Positions 1-8,643 are shown, counted from the stretch's first letter. The stretch: DNA of 36,992 bases from Clostridia bacterium (GCA_017512675.1 JAFWEY010000076.1:1-36992), one strand, 5' to 3'. Program-made: numbers and translations. The notes: generated by a model from the sequence alone, not told the origin.

Positions 1-1301
1 ATTCCCGCCTGCGCGCGCAGAAAGCCGGCGTGCGCCGAAGCGTATTCCGACGATGCCTGCTGCGCCTGCGCGATTTCCCGCGCGGCGCATTCCTTTTTGC
101 GCTGCCATTCCGCGAGCCGTTTTTCCGCCTCGCCGAAGAGGGGCAGCTTCTTGTGCAGCACGGCGGCTTCGGCTTCCGCCTGCTTCTGCCGGCCTGCTTC
201 CGCCTTCGCGCCTTCAAAGGCCCGGCGCGCTTTTTCCAGGCCCGGCTTGTGCGCCTGGAGGTTCCGCCCGGCCAGAAGCAGCTCCTTTTCGTGCGCCTGC
301 ACCTGCGCCTGGGCGCGCTTCACCCGCTCTTCGTACACGAAAACGGCCTGAGCGCGCGCCGCGCCGTCCAGACGGCGACGCAGGCCGTCGATCCGGCTTT
401 TTTCCCCTTCCAGCTGTTTGAGACGCGCCTGCGCGCCGCGCAGCTTTTCGATGCCCTCGTTTTGTTCCTGCGCCGCCTGACTGCGCGCGTACAGCTCCCG
501 CTCCACGATCTGCGCGCTGTCCAGGTCTTTCCGGAGCGCTTCGCGGCGGATCCGGTCCGCGCCGGTTTCTTTCTCCAGCGCTTCGATCAGCCTGTACGCA
601 AGATCGGGCTTTTCCCGGGCTTCCAGGATGGATTCGTATTCGGCGTCGGCTTTCTCCGCCTGCGCGGCAAACGCCAGATGCCGGTACAGGGCTGCGGCCT
701 GGTCGCGCCGGGCCTGCGCCTGATCCTTTCGCTCCTTGACCAGAACGGCGAGATCCGCGTATCGTTCGGTTCCGAAAATCCTCCGGTAGATTTCCACCCG
801 CTGCGCGCTGTCGGCATGCAGGATTTTCAGAAAATCGCCCTGGGCGATCATCGCGGTCTGGCGGAACTGCTGCACCGTCAGCCCGAGAATTCCCCGGACG
901 CCGCGGGTTACTGCCTCCGGGCTGTCCGCCCAAAGCTCTCCGTCCACCCGCAGTTCCGCGGACGGCTTTTCGACGATGGTGCCCGTTCCGCGCTTTCTCG
1001 GCCGCTCCCAGGACGGGGAGCGCAGGATCTCGCAGCGGTGCTCCCTGTGCCCGAAGACGAAGCGCACCCGGGTCGGCTGGTCCGGCGGAGCGAAATGGCT
1101 GCGGAGGGTTTTGGATTCCCTGCTGCTGCCGCTGGCTTCGCCGTACAGGGCGTAGGTCATCGCGTCGAACAGCATGGTTTTTCCTGCGCCGGTATCGCCG
1201 GTCAGCAGGAATACGCCGCTGCTCCCGAACCGCGAAAAATCCACCCGCTCCGTGCCCGCGAACGGGCCGAATCCGCAGAGTTCAAGCTCGATTGGCTTCA
1301 T
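1..1301 (-). CDS. sbcC: Exonuclease SbcC, N-terminal part (cut by window edge)
   Basis: This is the ATPase subunit of the SbcCD (Mre11-Rad50-type) nuclease, which opens hairpin and blocked DNA ends. The frame is open to position 1, so only about 433 residues are present; full-length SbcC is usually about 1,000. It begins MKPIELELCGFGPF, followed by the Walker A loop TGDTGAGKT (Lys about 41) and the Rad50-like stretch around FRQTAMIAQGDF. A long Ala/Arg/Glu/Gln-rich segment then enters the coiled coil. The ATG overlaps the stop of sbcD as ATGA, so the two are translationally coupled. The zinc hook, Walker B and second ATPase half lie outside the window. Confidence 0.93.
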   Translation of the reverse strand, partial: MKPIELELCGFGPFAGTERVDFSRFGSSGVFLLTGDTGAGKTMLFDAMTYALYGEASGSSRESKTLRSHFAPPDQPTRVRFVFGHREHRCEILRSPSWERPRKRGTGTIVEKPSAELRVDGELWADSPEAVTRGVRGILGLTVQQFRQTAMIAQGDFLKILHADSAQRVEIYRRIFGTERYADLAVLVKERKDQAQARRDQAAALYRHLAFAAQAEKADAEYESILEAREKPDLAYRLIEALEKETGADRIRREALRKDLDSAQIVERELYARSQAAQEQNEGIEKLRGAQARLKQLEGEKSRIDGLRRRLDGAARAQAVFVYEERVKRAQAQVQAHEKELLLAGRNLQAHKPGLEKARRAFEGAKAEAGRQKQAEAEAAVLHKKLPLFGEAEKRLAEWQRKKECAAREIAQAQQASSEYASAHAGFLRAQAG

Positions 1302-2410
1302 TCCCCTTCCCCCTCCTTCGCCAGCAGCTCCCGTATGGCGCGAACGCGCGCTTCATCCGGCGGTTCGCCGTGCTGCTGTGCGTAAAAATCGATGAAATGC
1401 TCCAGCGGGGTTTGCCTGCGCAGCTCGCGGACCGGCGCCTGCCGGGCTTCGCGCGGCTGCCGGCGAAGATTCACCAGCTGCAGAATGTTCGGGAAAACCG
1501 AGGCGAGCGCGCCCTGCGGATCCATCGGGGGAATCTCGTCGGTCAGCTCCAGCCGCACGAGATCGCCGCTCGGTGGCAGCTCCAGCAGCTCCCGGAAGGC
1601 GCCGCGCACCGTGCGCACGCGTCTGGCCTGCCGCAGCGGAATCTCTTCAATGCGAAGATTCCCTTTTTCCCGAAGCTCCGCGACGGTCAGGGTTTTTCTC
1701 TGGTTTTCCTCGCTCAGCGAATACATGATCGGGGATCCGGCGTAGCGCGCTTTTCCGCCCGGCAGCGTCTGCGGCGAATGCAGATGCCCCAGCGCCGTGT
1801 AATCAAACCCGTCGAAAAGGCCGAGGGAAATCTCTTCGAGGCCGCCGATCACGCGTTCCTCCGAATCGCAGACGCGGGCGCCGGATACGAACTGGTGGGC
1901 GACCAGAACGCAGCGCGCGCTTTTGTCGGCTTCGATGCCGGAAAGCACCGCCGCCGCCGCGTCCGTCAGGGAGCCGACGGAGGCCCCGGGAAGGAACCTG
2001 CGCACCCGCGCGGGGCGAAGATACGGCATCAGAACGATGTCAACGGGGCCGAATTCGTCCCGCAGCCGGTGCCGCTCAAGAACCCCTTCGTAGGGGCCGG
2101 CCATGTATACGCCGCTGGAGGCGAGCAGCGACCGGCAGTAGGCAAGATACTCGGCGCTGTCGTGAGTGCCGGGAATCACGAAAACCGGTTTGCCGGTCTT
2201 CGAAAGCCGGGTCAGAAAATCGCCGGCCGTCCGAACCGCCTCGTCGGACGGCTGGGAACGGTTGTACAGGTCTCCGGCGATCACAACGCAGTCCACGCCG
2301 CCTCTGGCGGCTTCCACGATCTGATCGAGAATCAGCTTCTGATCCGGCAGCAGGTCGAACGCTCCCATTTTGCGGCCGATGTGCAGATCGGCCAGATGCA
2401 GTATGCGCAT
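1298..2410 (-). CDS. sbcD: Exonuclease SbcD, metallophosphoesterase subunit
   Basis: This is the Mn-dependent nuclease subunit of SbcCD, about 370 residues. The calcineurin-like phosphoesterase motifs appear in order: LADLHIG (Asp8, His10), VIAGDLYNRS, IPGTHDSAEYL, LVAHQFV and ALGHLHSP. These supply the usual Asp/His/Asn metal ligands, with GTHD where GNHD is more common. The start at 2410 was chosen because GGGAGG lies just upstream and MRILHLADLH is the conserved family N-terminus; the open frame upstream has no family resemblance. It is first in an operon with sbcC (4-base ATGA overlap). Function as a DNA-end-processing nuclease is well established for the family. Confidence 0.95.
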   Translation of the reverse strand: MRILHLADLHIGRKMGAFDLLPDQKLILDQIVEAARGGVDCVVIAGDLYNRSQPSDEAVRTAGDFLTRLSKTGKPVFVIPGTHDSAEYLAYCRSLLASSGVYMAGPYEGVLERHRLRDEFGPVDIVLMPYLRPARVRRFLPGASVGSLTDAAAAVLSGIEADKSARCVLVAHQFVSGARVCDSEERVIGGLEEISLGLFDGFDYTALGHLHSPQTLPGGKARYAGSPIMYSLSEENQRKTLTVAELREKGNLRIEEIPLRQARRVRTVRGAFRELLELPPSGDLVRLELTDEIPPMDPQGALASVFPNILQLVNLRRQPREARQAPVRELRRQTPLEHFIDFYAQQHGEPPDEARVRAIRELLAKEGEGE

Positions 2411-2729
2411 ATGCTCCCTCCCGAACCGCTGGACGCGGGCTTCCGTCTTCCGATGCAGCAGGGCCGGCGGGACCGGCATTGCCGCCGGGCCGGGGCCCCG
2501 GGGGATATTATACCGGAATCTGCCGGAAAACGCCACCGCGACGGGAATTAAGTTTGGTTTTGCGCAGGTTCTCCCGGATTCCGGGTTCTTCGCTGCGGCG
2601 GAGGATACCCGCTTCCGCGGCGGGATTTGCGCCGGAGAAGCCAAATCCGCCAAACCGCACATTGCGGTGGCGTTTTTTACCGGCGTGTGCTATACTGAAA
2701 ATGCCGTTCCGGCGCTATGGAGGAATGCT
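2411..2729. other. Divergent intergenic region sbcD / glycosyltransferase
   Basis: This 319-base spacer lies between the divergent sbcD and glycosyltransferase starts. It holds the glycosyltransferase extended -10 at its right end and a TATAAT on the minus strand (2507-2512) that could serve sbcD, although no good -35 partner is visible. Two short inverted repeats are present (CCCGG/CCGGG near 2575-2588 and CCGCA/TGCGG near 2656-2668). I see no credible coding or RNA gene. Confidence 0.5.
2688..2696 (+). promoter_or_regulatory. Extended -10 promoter for glycosyltransferase-rarA
   Basis: TGC-TATACT forms an extended -10 about 35 bases before the ATG at 2730. No well-spaced -35 is visible (TTGCGG at 2662 is 23 bases away), which is tolerated when the TG extension is present. 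Confidence 0.5.
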
Positions 2730-3734
2730 ATGAAGGAGAAACCGGTATTGTGGGTGGTCGTTCCCTGCTTTAACGAGCAGGACGTTCTGCCGATAACCGC
2801 CCCGATGTTTCTGAAAGAACTGCAGGATCTGGAAGCGGCGGGAAAGATTTCGGAAAACAGCCGGGTGCTGTTCGTCAACGACGGATCGCGGGACAGGACC
2901 TGGGAAATCATACAGGAGCTGTCGAAATCGGACGCGCATTTTCTCGGCATCGCCCAGAGCCGCAACCGCGGACATCAGAACGCGGTGCTTGCCGGGCTGA
3001 TGGAGGCGAAGGACCGCTGCGACATCACCATTTCCATCGACTGCGACGGGCAGGACGATCTTTCGGCGATGGAGAAAATGATCGACGCGTACCGGGACGG
3101 CTGCGAAATCGTGTACGGCGTGCGCGCCCAGCGCAAAACCGACACCCGGTTCAAGCGCACCACGGCGCAGGGCTTCTACCGGCTCATGCGCGCGATGGGC
3201 GCGGATATCGTATACAACCACGCGGATTACCGGCTGGTCTCCAGCCGGGTGCTGGAGCATTTTGCCGATTACCGGGAAGTAAACGTTTTCCTGCGCGGCA
3301 TGTTTCCGCTGGTCGGGTTCCGAAGCACCAGCGTTTGCTATGACCGCAAGGAGCGCCTGGCGGGCAAATCCCATTATCCGCTCCGGAAAATGCTGGCGCT
3401 GGCGCTGGACGGCATCACCAGCCTGTCCGTGCGCCCGCTGCACCTGATCGGCATGCTGGGTTTGTTCGTGTGCCTGTTCGGCCTGCTGCTGATGATCTGG
3501 GCGGTGGCCGAAGCGGTGCACGGCCGCAGCGTCGCCGGCTGGGCGTCGCTTCTGTGCGTCACGTGCCTTCTGGGAGGCATACAGCTGATCAGCCTGGGGG
3601 TGATCGGCCAGTACGTCGGCAAAATCTACATGGAAACCAAGCGCCGGCCGCGCTATATCATCAGTGAAAGGACCTGGGAGGAGCAGGAAACGGCCCGGGA
3701 GCAAGCAAAACATGATGCAGACAGGTCTGTTTGA
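2730..3734 (+). CDS. GT2 family membrane glycosyltransferase (GtrB/DPM1-like)
   Basis: The 334-residue protein has an N-terminal GT-A domain (residues 1-225: VPCFNEQDVL, FVNDGSRDRTW, SRNRGHQNAVLAGL, and Asp104/Asp106 in the ISIDCDGQDD nucleotide/metal site). Two C-terminal membrane helices follow (about 238-260 and 269-293) and then a basic tail. This is the architecture of polyprenyl-phosphate glycosyltransferases (GtrB, ArnC, DPM1), which load a sugar onto undecaprenyl phosphate at the inner membrane face. The sugar cannot be read from sequence. The start at 2730 has GGAGG (2719-2723) upstream. Its last 23 bases overlap the rarA start, implying co-expression, though no functional link between the two is obvious. 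Confidence 0.88.
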   Translation: MKEKPVLWVVVPCFNEQDVLPITAPMFLKELQDLEAAGKISENSRVLFVNDGSRDRTWEIIQELSKSDAHFLGIAQSRNRGHQNAVLAGLMEAKDRCDITISIDCDGQDDLSAMEKMIDAYRDGCEIVYGVRAQRKTDTRFKRTTAQGFYRLMRAMGADIVYNHADYRLVSSRVLEHFADYREVNVFLRGMFPLVGFRSTSVCYDRKERLAGKSHYPLRKMLALALDGITSLSVRPLHLIGMLGLFVCLFGLLLMIWAVAEAVHGRSVAGWASLLCVTCLLGGIQLISLGVIGQYVGKIYMETKRRPRYIISERTWEEQETAREQAKHDADRSV

Positions 3735-5040
3735 CAGCGCGGCTTCACAGCCGCTGGCCGCGAGGCTGAGGCCCGCGACGCTGGACGATTATGTGGGCCA
3801 GACCCATCTTGTGGGGCCGGGCAAGGTGCTTCGGAGGCTGATCGAGAGCGATCAGGTGTCTTCGATGATCTTCTGGGGGCCGCCGGGCGTCGGCAAGACC
3901 ACGCTGGCGCGGATCATCGCGCACCAGACCCGCGCGGAGTTTATCGATTTTTCTGCGGTGACCAGCGGCATCCGCGAGATCCGGGCCGTGATGCAGCAGG
4001 CGGATGAAAACCGCCGCTTCGGCGTGCGGACCATCGTGTTCGTCGATGAGATTCACCGTTTCAACAAGGCGCAGCAGGATGCGTTTTTGCCGTTTGTCGA
4101 AAAGGGCAGCATCATTCTGATCGGCGCCACCACGGAGAACCCGTCGTTTGAAGTCAACGGGGCGCTTCTGTCGCGCTGCAAGGTGTTCGTTCTGAAGGCG
4201 CTGACGCAGCAGGAAATCGAGGGGCTGCTTGAACGCGCGCTTAAAAGCGAACAGGGGCTGGGCGGCCAGAGGATCCGCGTCGGCGGGGACGCGCTGGGCA
4301 TGATCGCGGCGTTCGCCAACGGAGACGCCCGGATGGCGCTTTCCACGCTGGAGATGGCGGTTCTCAACGGGGAAATGGACGCGGACGGCGCGGTTACGGT
4401 GACCGAGGAGACGGTTTCGCAGATCACCTCGAAAAAGACCCTGCTGTATGACAAAAGCGGGGAAGAGCATTACAACCTGATTTCCGCGCTGCACAAATCC
4501 ATGCGCAATTCCGATCCGGACGCGGCGGTCTACTGGCTGAGCCGCATGCTGGAGGCGGGGGAGGATCCGCTGTACGTCGCCAGGCGCGTGGTCAGGTTCG
4601 CGTCGGAGGACGTGGGCCTTGCCGATCCGCGGGCGCTGGAACAGGCGGCGGCGGCATACCAGGCCTGCCACTGGATCGGCATGCCCGAGTGCAGCGTTCA
4701 CCTGACGCAGGCAGTGGTCTATTGCTCACTGGCGCCCAAATCCAACGCGCTGGATGTGGCGTACGCGCTGGCGAAGCAGGACGCGCTGAAAGAGCTGGAT
4801 GAACCGGTGCCGCTGCACATTCGCAACGCGCCGACCCGGCTGATGAAGGAGCTCCGCTACGGGGAAGGCTATCAGTACGCGCACGACACACAGGAAAAGC
4901 TGACGGACATGCGCTGCCTGCCGGATCATCTGGAGGGCCGAAGCTATTACCGCCCGACGGACCAGGGAGTGGAAGCGCGCTTCGCCGCGCGGCTCAGGGA
5001 GATACAGGAATGGAAGGCGAACAAAAGGAAGGGAAAATGA
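3712..5040 (+). CDS. rarA: Replication-associated recombination protein A
   Basis: RarA (MgsA/WRNIP1 family) is an AAA+ ATPase that acts at stalled replication forks and single-strand gaps. At 442 residues it has the normal family length. Visible features are the N-terminal LAARLRPATLDDYVGQ, Walker A GPPGVGKTT (Lys62), Walker B IVFVDEIHRFNKAQQDAF (Asp112/Glu113), sensor-1 IGATTENPSFEVN, and the C-terminal tetramerisation region with DPDAAVYWLSRMLEAGEDPLYVARR split over about residues 262-286. ATG 3712 was chosen with GGGAG at 3697-3701; 3715 is a second in-frame ATG. It overlaps the 3' end of the glycosyltransferase gene. An in-frame upstream extension lacks family similarity. Confidence 0.95.
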   Translation: MMQTGLFDSAASQPLAARLRPATLDDYVGQTHLVGPGKVLRRLIESDQVSSMIFWGPPGVGKTTLARIIAHQTRAEFIDFSAVTSGIREIRAVMQQADENRRFGVRTIVFVDEIHRFNKAQQDAFLPFVEKGSIILIGATTENPSFEVNGALLSRCKVFVLKALTQQEIEGLLERALKSEQGLGGQRIRVGGDALGMIAAFANGDARMALSTLEMAVLNGEMDADGAVTVTEETVSQITSKKTLLYDKSGEEHYNLISALHKSMRNSDPDAAVYWLSRMLEAGEDPLYVARRVVRFASEDVGLADPRALEQAAAAYQACHWIGMPECSVHLTQAVVYCSLAPKSNALDVAYALAKQDALKELDEPVPLHIRNAPTRLMKELRYGEGYQYAHDTQEKLTDMRCLPDHLEGRSYYRPTDQGVEARFAARLREIQEWKANKRKGK

Positions 5041-5068
5041 CGGACCGTGAGGCTTTACATGAATTCCC

Positions 5069-5097
5069 TTGACAACCGGCCGCCTTTGCAATATAAA
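5069..5097 (+). promoter_or_regulatory. Sigma-A promoter of the DUF1292 gene
   Basis: A perfect -35 TTGACA (5069-5074), a 17-base spacer and TATAAA (5092-5097) lie about 90 bases before the DUF1292 start. This makes the small gene independent of rarA upstream. Confidence 0.8.
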
Positions 5098-5188
5098 TTC
5101 CGAAAACCCTGTACCTGCCTGCAGCCGAATGCGAAGAGAAGGCTTCAGAATCCCGCCGGCACAGCAAAACGGGCAGGAGGTGAATCCC

Positions 5189-5482
5189 ATGGATGATCAG
5201 AATTTCAATGAGAACGCGTCCGACAATATCATTACGCTGAAGGACGAAGAAACCGGAGAAGACATCGATTTTGAATTCCTGGATTTGATCGAGTATAAGG
5301 GCCGCAGTTACGTTATCCTGCTGCCTCCGGACGGCGACGAGGTCATGATTCTGCAGGATGACGGTTTGGCCGAAGACGAAGAGAACGAGAATTACGCGAC
5401 CGTTGGCGATCAGGAAACGCTTGACGCGGTCTATGAAATCTTCAAGGAAAGATTCAAGGATGAGTTCAGCTTTGAAGACTGA
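5189..5482 (+). CDS. DUF1292 domain protein (YrzB-like)
   Basis: This 97-residue, strongly acidic protein begins MDDQNFNENASDNIITLKDE and contains the family core FEFLDLIEYKGRSYVILLPP, ending in FKDEFSFED. DUF1292 proteins are small and conserved in Bacillota, often near ruvX/alaS or mltG; no molecular function is established. The start is fixed by an ideal AGGAGGTG (5175-5182) six bases before the ATG. It is monocistronic here: a consensus promoter sits upstream and weak hairpins downstream. It is not in the usual alaS-ruvX neighbourhood. Confidence 0.85.
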   Translation: MDDQNFNENASDNIITLKDEETGEDIDFEFLDLIEYKGRSYVILLPPDGDEVMILQDDGLAEDEENENYATVGDQETLDAVYEIFKERFKDEFSFED

Positions 5483-5502
5483 TTTCGGGCGAAGCGCTTC
5501 CG

Positions 5503-5554
5503 CCGCAGAATGAATTCTTCTGCGGGCGTTCACGCGGGCTGCGAAGGCGGCCCG
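5503..5554 (+). terminator. Two adjacent hairpins after the DUF1292 gene (weak terminator)
   Basis: CCGCAGAA/TTCTGCGG (5503-5510 with 5518-5525) is followed by CGGGCTGC/GCGGCCCG with loop GAAG (5535-5542 with 5547-5554). Neither is followed by a T-tract, so intrinsic termination is uncertain. Confidence 0.35.
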
Positions 5555-5589
5555 GCTGAATCTCCCGCCGAAAAAACTTTCAAAGGGTA

Positions 5590-5618
5590 TTGCAGGAAAG
5601 CGGAATTGGCGGTATTAT
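5590..5618 (+). promoter_or_regulatory. Sigma-A promoter of ilvE
   Basis: TTGCAG (5590-5595), a 17-base spacer and TATTAT (5613-5618) give a leader of about 57 bases before ATG 5682. I saw no T-box or leader peptide in that leader. Confidence 0.65.
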
Positions 5619-5681
5619 AAAAGGGATATTTGGATGCGCGAGCTGCAGCGAACGCAGTTTCCACGAAAGGACGTGCTGGAC

Positions 5682-6707
5682 ATGGCAAATCAGGCATTGG
5701 ATTGGGGCAAACTGGATTTCAGCTATCACAAGGCAGAGTACCGCTACGTTTCCAATTACCGGAACGGCGAATGGGACGAAGGGTGCCTTACGACCGACGA
5801 TCAGGTGGTTCTGAGCGAATGCGCGGGCGTTCTGCAGTACGCGCAGACCTGCTTTGAAGGCCTGAAGGCGTACAGGACGGTGGACGGCCGCATCGTGACC
5901 TTCCGCCCGGATCTGAACGCGGAACGCATGGTGAACACGGCGAAGCGCCTGGTCATGCCGCCGTTCCCGAAAGAGCGCTTCATCGACGCGGTCAGGCAGG
6001 TCGTCAAAGCCAATCAGGACTGGGTACCGCCTTACGGAACCGGTGCGACGCTGTATCTGCGCCCGTATATGTTCGGCACCAATCCGGTCATCGGCGTGAA
6101 GCCGGCCACCGAGTATCAGTTCCGCATTTTCGTCACGCCGGTCGGCCCGTATTTCAAAGGCGGCGCCAAGCCGATTTCGCTGTGCGTCAGCGATTACGAC
6201 CGCGCCGCGCCGCGCGGCACCGGCCATGTCAAAGCCGGATTGAACTACGCGATGTCGCTGTATCCGCTGGAGGAAGCCCACAGGAGCGGGTTCAATGAGA
6301 ACGTCTATCTGGATCCGGCGACCCGCACGAAGATCGAGGAAACCGGCGGGGCCAATGTGCTGTTTGTGGATCGGGACGGCAATCTGGTGGTTCCGAAATC
6401 CGGATCGATTCTGCCCTCTGTCACCCGCCGCAGCCTGACGGCCGTCGCGGAGAAGTTTCTGAACCGCAAGGTCATCGAGCGCGAGGTGCTGATCAGCGAG
6501 ATCAAGGATTTCGTCGAATGCGGCCTGTGCGGCACCGCCGCGGTCATCAGCCCGGTGGGGCGCATCGTCGACCACGACACCGAAATCCTGTTCCCCAGCG
6601 GCATGGAGAAGATGGGCCCTGTGACCCAGCAGCTCTACGACACGCTGACCGGCATCCAGATGGGCCGCCTGGAAGCGCCCGAAGGCTGGATCTGCGAAAT
6701 CTGCTGA
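5682..6707 (+). CDS. ilvE: Branched-chain amino acid aminotransferase
   Basis: This PLP-dependent class IV (fold type IV) aminotransferase interconverts Leu/Ile/Val and their 2-oxo acids with 2-oxoglutarate. At 341 residues it matches the eukaryote-like BCAT subgroup rather than E. coli IlvE. The PLP Schiff-base Lys is predicted at Lys184 in GHVKAGLNYAMSL. Other markers are LRPYMFGTNPVIGVKP, the glycine-rich EETGGANVLFV and LPSVTRRSL. The start was set at MANQALDWG because AAAGGA lies 10 bases upstream; a 16-codon in-frame extension has no RBS and no family match. It is monocistronic, with its own promoter and a very strong terminator. Confidence 0.93.
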   Translation: MANQALDWGKLDFSYHKAEYRYVSNYRNGEWDEGCLTTDDQVVLSECAGVLQYAQTCFEGLKAYRTVDGRIVTFRPDLNAERMVNTAKRLVMPPFPKERFIDAVRQVVKANQDWVPPYGTGATLYLRPYMFGTNPVIGVKPATEYQFRIFVTPVGPYFKGGAKPISLCVSDYDRAAPRGTGHVKAGLNYAMSLYPLEEAHRSGFNENVYLDPATRTKIEETGGANVLFVDRDGNLVVPKSGSILPSVTRRSLTAVAEKFLNRKVIEREVLISEIKDFVECGLCGTAAVISPVGRIVDHDTEILFPSGMEKMGPVTQQLYDTLTGIQMGRLEAPEGWICEIC

Positions 6708-6726
6708 GATTCCCCGTAACGTTTGC

Positions 6727-6758
6727 AGCGCCCTTCAGGCTTGCCTGAAGGGCGCTTT
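6727..6758 (+). terminator. Rho-independent terminator of ilvE
   Basis: A perfect 13-bp stem (AGCGCCCTTCAGG at 6727-6739 with its complement at 6744-6756) has a CTTG loop and ends in TTT. It sits between convergent genes and could also stop the minus-strand small membrane protein transcript. Confidence 0.85.
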
Positions 6759-6809
6759 CCGCGGAAAGGCCGGATTGCCGGGATCAGCGGCGTTTCGCGA
6801 TGCGGGGCG

Positions 6810-7031
6810 CTACACGCCATCCTCCCGGTCCGCCTGTGAGGATTCCTTCAGCGCTTCTTCCTTTTCTTTCTTCAGGCGCAGGTAATACAGCCAGGCCATG
6901 CCACCGACGGTGGATACCACCCACAGGAACAGGCCCAGCCGCGCCTGCCCCAGCACCAGCGCGATCAGGCCCGCAGCGTACAGCGTGATGATCGAAATGC
7001 CGGTGATCGTGCGCGCATTCTGATTCTTCAT
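6810..7031 (-). CDS. Small membrane protein, unknown function
   Basis: This 73-residue protein, not assigned to a named family, begins MKNQNARTITGISII. It has two predicted membrane helices (about 9-28 and 31-50), followed by a charged Lys/Glu-rich tail (KKEKEEALKESSQADRE). An AAAGGA lies about 12 bases upstream. It is convergent with ilvE, ending about 50 bases from the ilvE terminator, and divergent from the htrA gene. Nothing shows its role; a membrane-associated accessory or stress protein is one possibility. Confidence 0.6.
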   Translation of the reverse strand: MKNQNARTITGISIITLYAAGLIALVLGQARLGLFLWVVSTVGGMAWLYYLRLKKEKEEALKESSQADREDGV

Positions 7032-7248
7032 ATCGAAACCATTCCTTTCGGGGCGTTTTGAGCAGGCGCCGCCCGCGGACGGGCGGGGCCGCCGCTTCGG
7101 CGCTTGCGGAGCCGTTCCGGATGCCTGCCGGCTTCCCGGGCAGGTGCTGCGCCTTGAAGGCAATTATGCAGGAAAAGTGGGCTTCTGTCAACGGATTTTC
7201 CGTACCCGCAAGTGTTCAAAGTTTGTTCATTCTTTTTCCAAAAGTTGC

Positions 7249-7257
7249 TGTTATTAT
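7249..7257 (+). promoter_or_regulatory. Extended -10 promoter of the HtrA gene
   Basis: TGT-TATTAT lies in a locally AT-rich stretch (7205-7265), about 30 bases before the start codon. No convincing -35 is seen. Confidence 0.5.
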
Positions 7258-7286
7258 AGAATCAACCACCAAAGGAGGTGCCAAAA

Positions 7287-8531
7287 ATGAAACGCAATGA
7301 TTCAAACAAAAAGAGTTTCTCATCCTTTGTAACGCTGTTTGTGGCGCTGGCGCTGGCCTGCGCGCTGGTCTTTACGGCCGTTGCCGAGAATACGGCGGCG
7401 GGCGTGCCCGGCGATACGAACCCGGCCATCGCGGTAACCCAGAAGAACCTCAATTCCGTGGTGGGTATCATCACCAATACCCAGTCCTGGAGCCGGCAGA
7501 CCGGCGAAACCACGGAGACCAAGGTCGCTGAAGGCTCCGGCGTGGTGATCGCAGACGGATACGTACTGACGAATTACCACGTGATCGAGGATGGTTCTTC
7601 GTTCCAGGTCGTTTTGCCCGGCGGAGACCTTGAAAATGCTCAGGTGGCCGGCACGGATCCGTCCACGGATCTGGCGGTGCTGAAGGTGGATTCCGACAAG
7701 CTGGTGCCGGTATCCATCGGCTCCTCTTCGGATCTGCTGGTGGGTTCCACGGTCATCGCGATCGGCAACCCCGGCGGTCAGGTGCTGGCCAACACGGTTA
7801 CCGAAGGCATCGTGTCCGCGCTGGAGCGCACTTCGATGAACACGAACAACACGACCCGGGAAATCTCCTATATCCAGCACGACGCGGCGATCAACAGCGG
7901 CAACTCGGGCGGCGGCCTGTTCGACGCCAACGGCAATCTGATCGGCATCAACACCCTGAAGTATTTCGGTTCGGTGTACACCGGCACCTATGAGGGCCTG
8001 GGCTTCGCGATTCCGGTGGATACCGCGTATCCGATCGCAATGGATCTGATCCAGTACGGCAAGGTGCGCCGTCCGCAGATGGGCGTCACGGTTGCCACCT
8101 GGGAAGGCCCGGATGAACCGATGAGCAACTACGCGCCGGCCAGCGCATGCGTGTACGAAGTGACGGCTGGCAGCCCTGCGGAGCAGGCGGGCATCAAGCA
8201 GTACGACTTCATCACCGAAGTGAACGGCACCCGCGTCAAGAGCCTGCAGGAGCTGACCACGCAGCTGGACGCCTACAAGGAAGGCGACAGCGTGGAAATC
8301 ACGCTGGTGCGTTACGCCAATCCGCAGGTGCTCGGCGTCGGCAGCCAGCAGGACGGCAGCAATCAGAACGATCAGCAAGGCAGCGACTACCTGAGCCCCT
8401 ATGACTTCTTCTTCGGACGCGGCTTCGGGTTCGGCTACGGATACGGCAACGGCAATGGCAACAGCACCAACGTGTCCAGCAGCTGGGAGACCATCAAGGT
8501 CAATGTGACGCTGAAGGTTCTGGACGACTGA
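7287..8531 (+). CDS. HtrA/DegP-type trypsin-like serine protease
   Basis: This is a surface quality-control protease of 414 residues. A positively charged N-terminus and hydrophobic segment (about 13-33, with AVAEN after it) act as signal peptide or membrane anchor. The trypsin-like domain carries the catalytic triad His98 (TNYHVI), Asp128 (TDLAVLKV) and Ser207 (GNSGGG). One PDZ domain follows (about 265-355; VTAGSPAEQAGIKQYDFI). The C-terminus is unusual: a Gln/Asn/Ser linker, then a Gly/Tyr/Phe/Asn-rich run (FFFGRGFGFGYGYGNGNGN), then a short beta-like end (IKVNVTLKVLDD). The start at 7287 follows AAAGGAGGTG; a GTG at 7278 overlaps that RBS. Whether it acts as DegP-like protease/chaperone or as a specific sheddase is unknown. 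Confidence 0.92.
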   Translation: MKRNDSNKKSFSSFVTLFVALALACALVFTAVAENTAAGVPGDTNPAIAVTQKNLNSVVGIITNTQSWSRQTGETTETKVAEGSGVVIADGYVLTNYHVIEDGSSFQVVLPGGDLENAQVAGTDPSTDLAVLKVDSDKLVPVSIGSSSDLLVGSTVIAIGNPGGQVLANTVTEGIVSALERTSMNTNNTTREISYIQHDAAINSGNSGGGLFDANGNLIGINTLKYFGSVYTGTYEGLGFAIPVDTAYPIAMDLIQYGKVRRPQMGVTVATWEGPDEPMSNYAPASACVYEVTAGSPAEQAGIKQYDFITEVNGTRVKSLQELTTQLDAYKEGDSVEITLVRYANPQVLGVGSQQDGSNQNDQQGSDYLSPYDFFFGRGFGFGYGYGNGNGNSTNVSSSWETIKVNVTLKVLDD

Positions 8532-8552
8532 AGCAAACGGAAATAAACAAGG

Positions 8553-8583
8553 GGGGCTGTCTCAAAGCGAGGCAGCCCCTTTT
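8553..8583 (+). terminator. Rho-independent terminator of the HtrA gene
   Basis: An 11-bp stem (GGGGCTGTCTC at 8553-8563 with GAGGCAGCCCC at 8569-8579, one G-T wobble) has loop AAAGC and is followed by TTTT. Confidence 0.85.
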
Positions 8584-8607
8584 GCGGTGAAAAAGAGGAT
8601 CAGAAAT

Positions 8608-8643
8608 GCCGGGCCTTGCGCAGGCCCGGCAGCGTTTGTTTTT
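8608..8643 (+). terminator. Second, tandem hairpin with T-tract
   Basis: GCCGGGCCT (8608-8616) pairs perfectly with AGGCCCGGC (8622-8630). After AGCG comes TTTGTTTTT. It could be a backup terminator for htrA or the end of a separate short transcript. Confidence 0.5.

Noticed and set aside
1292..2551. Plus-strand open frame opposite sbcD
   Set aside because: Shadow frame without RBS or domain; sbcD motifs are complete on the other strand.
5619..5681. T-box or leader-peptide attenuator before ilvE
   Set aside because: The leader is only about 57 bases after the predicted promoter and contains no T-box core, no leader reading frame rich in branched-chain codons and no terminator.
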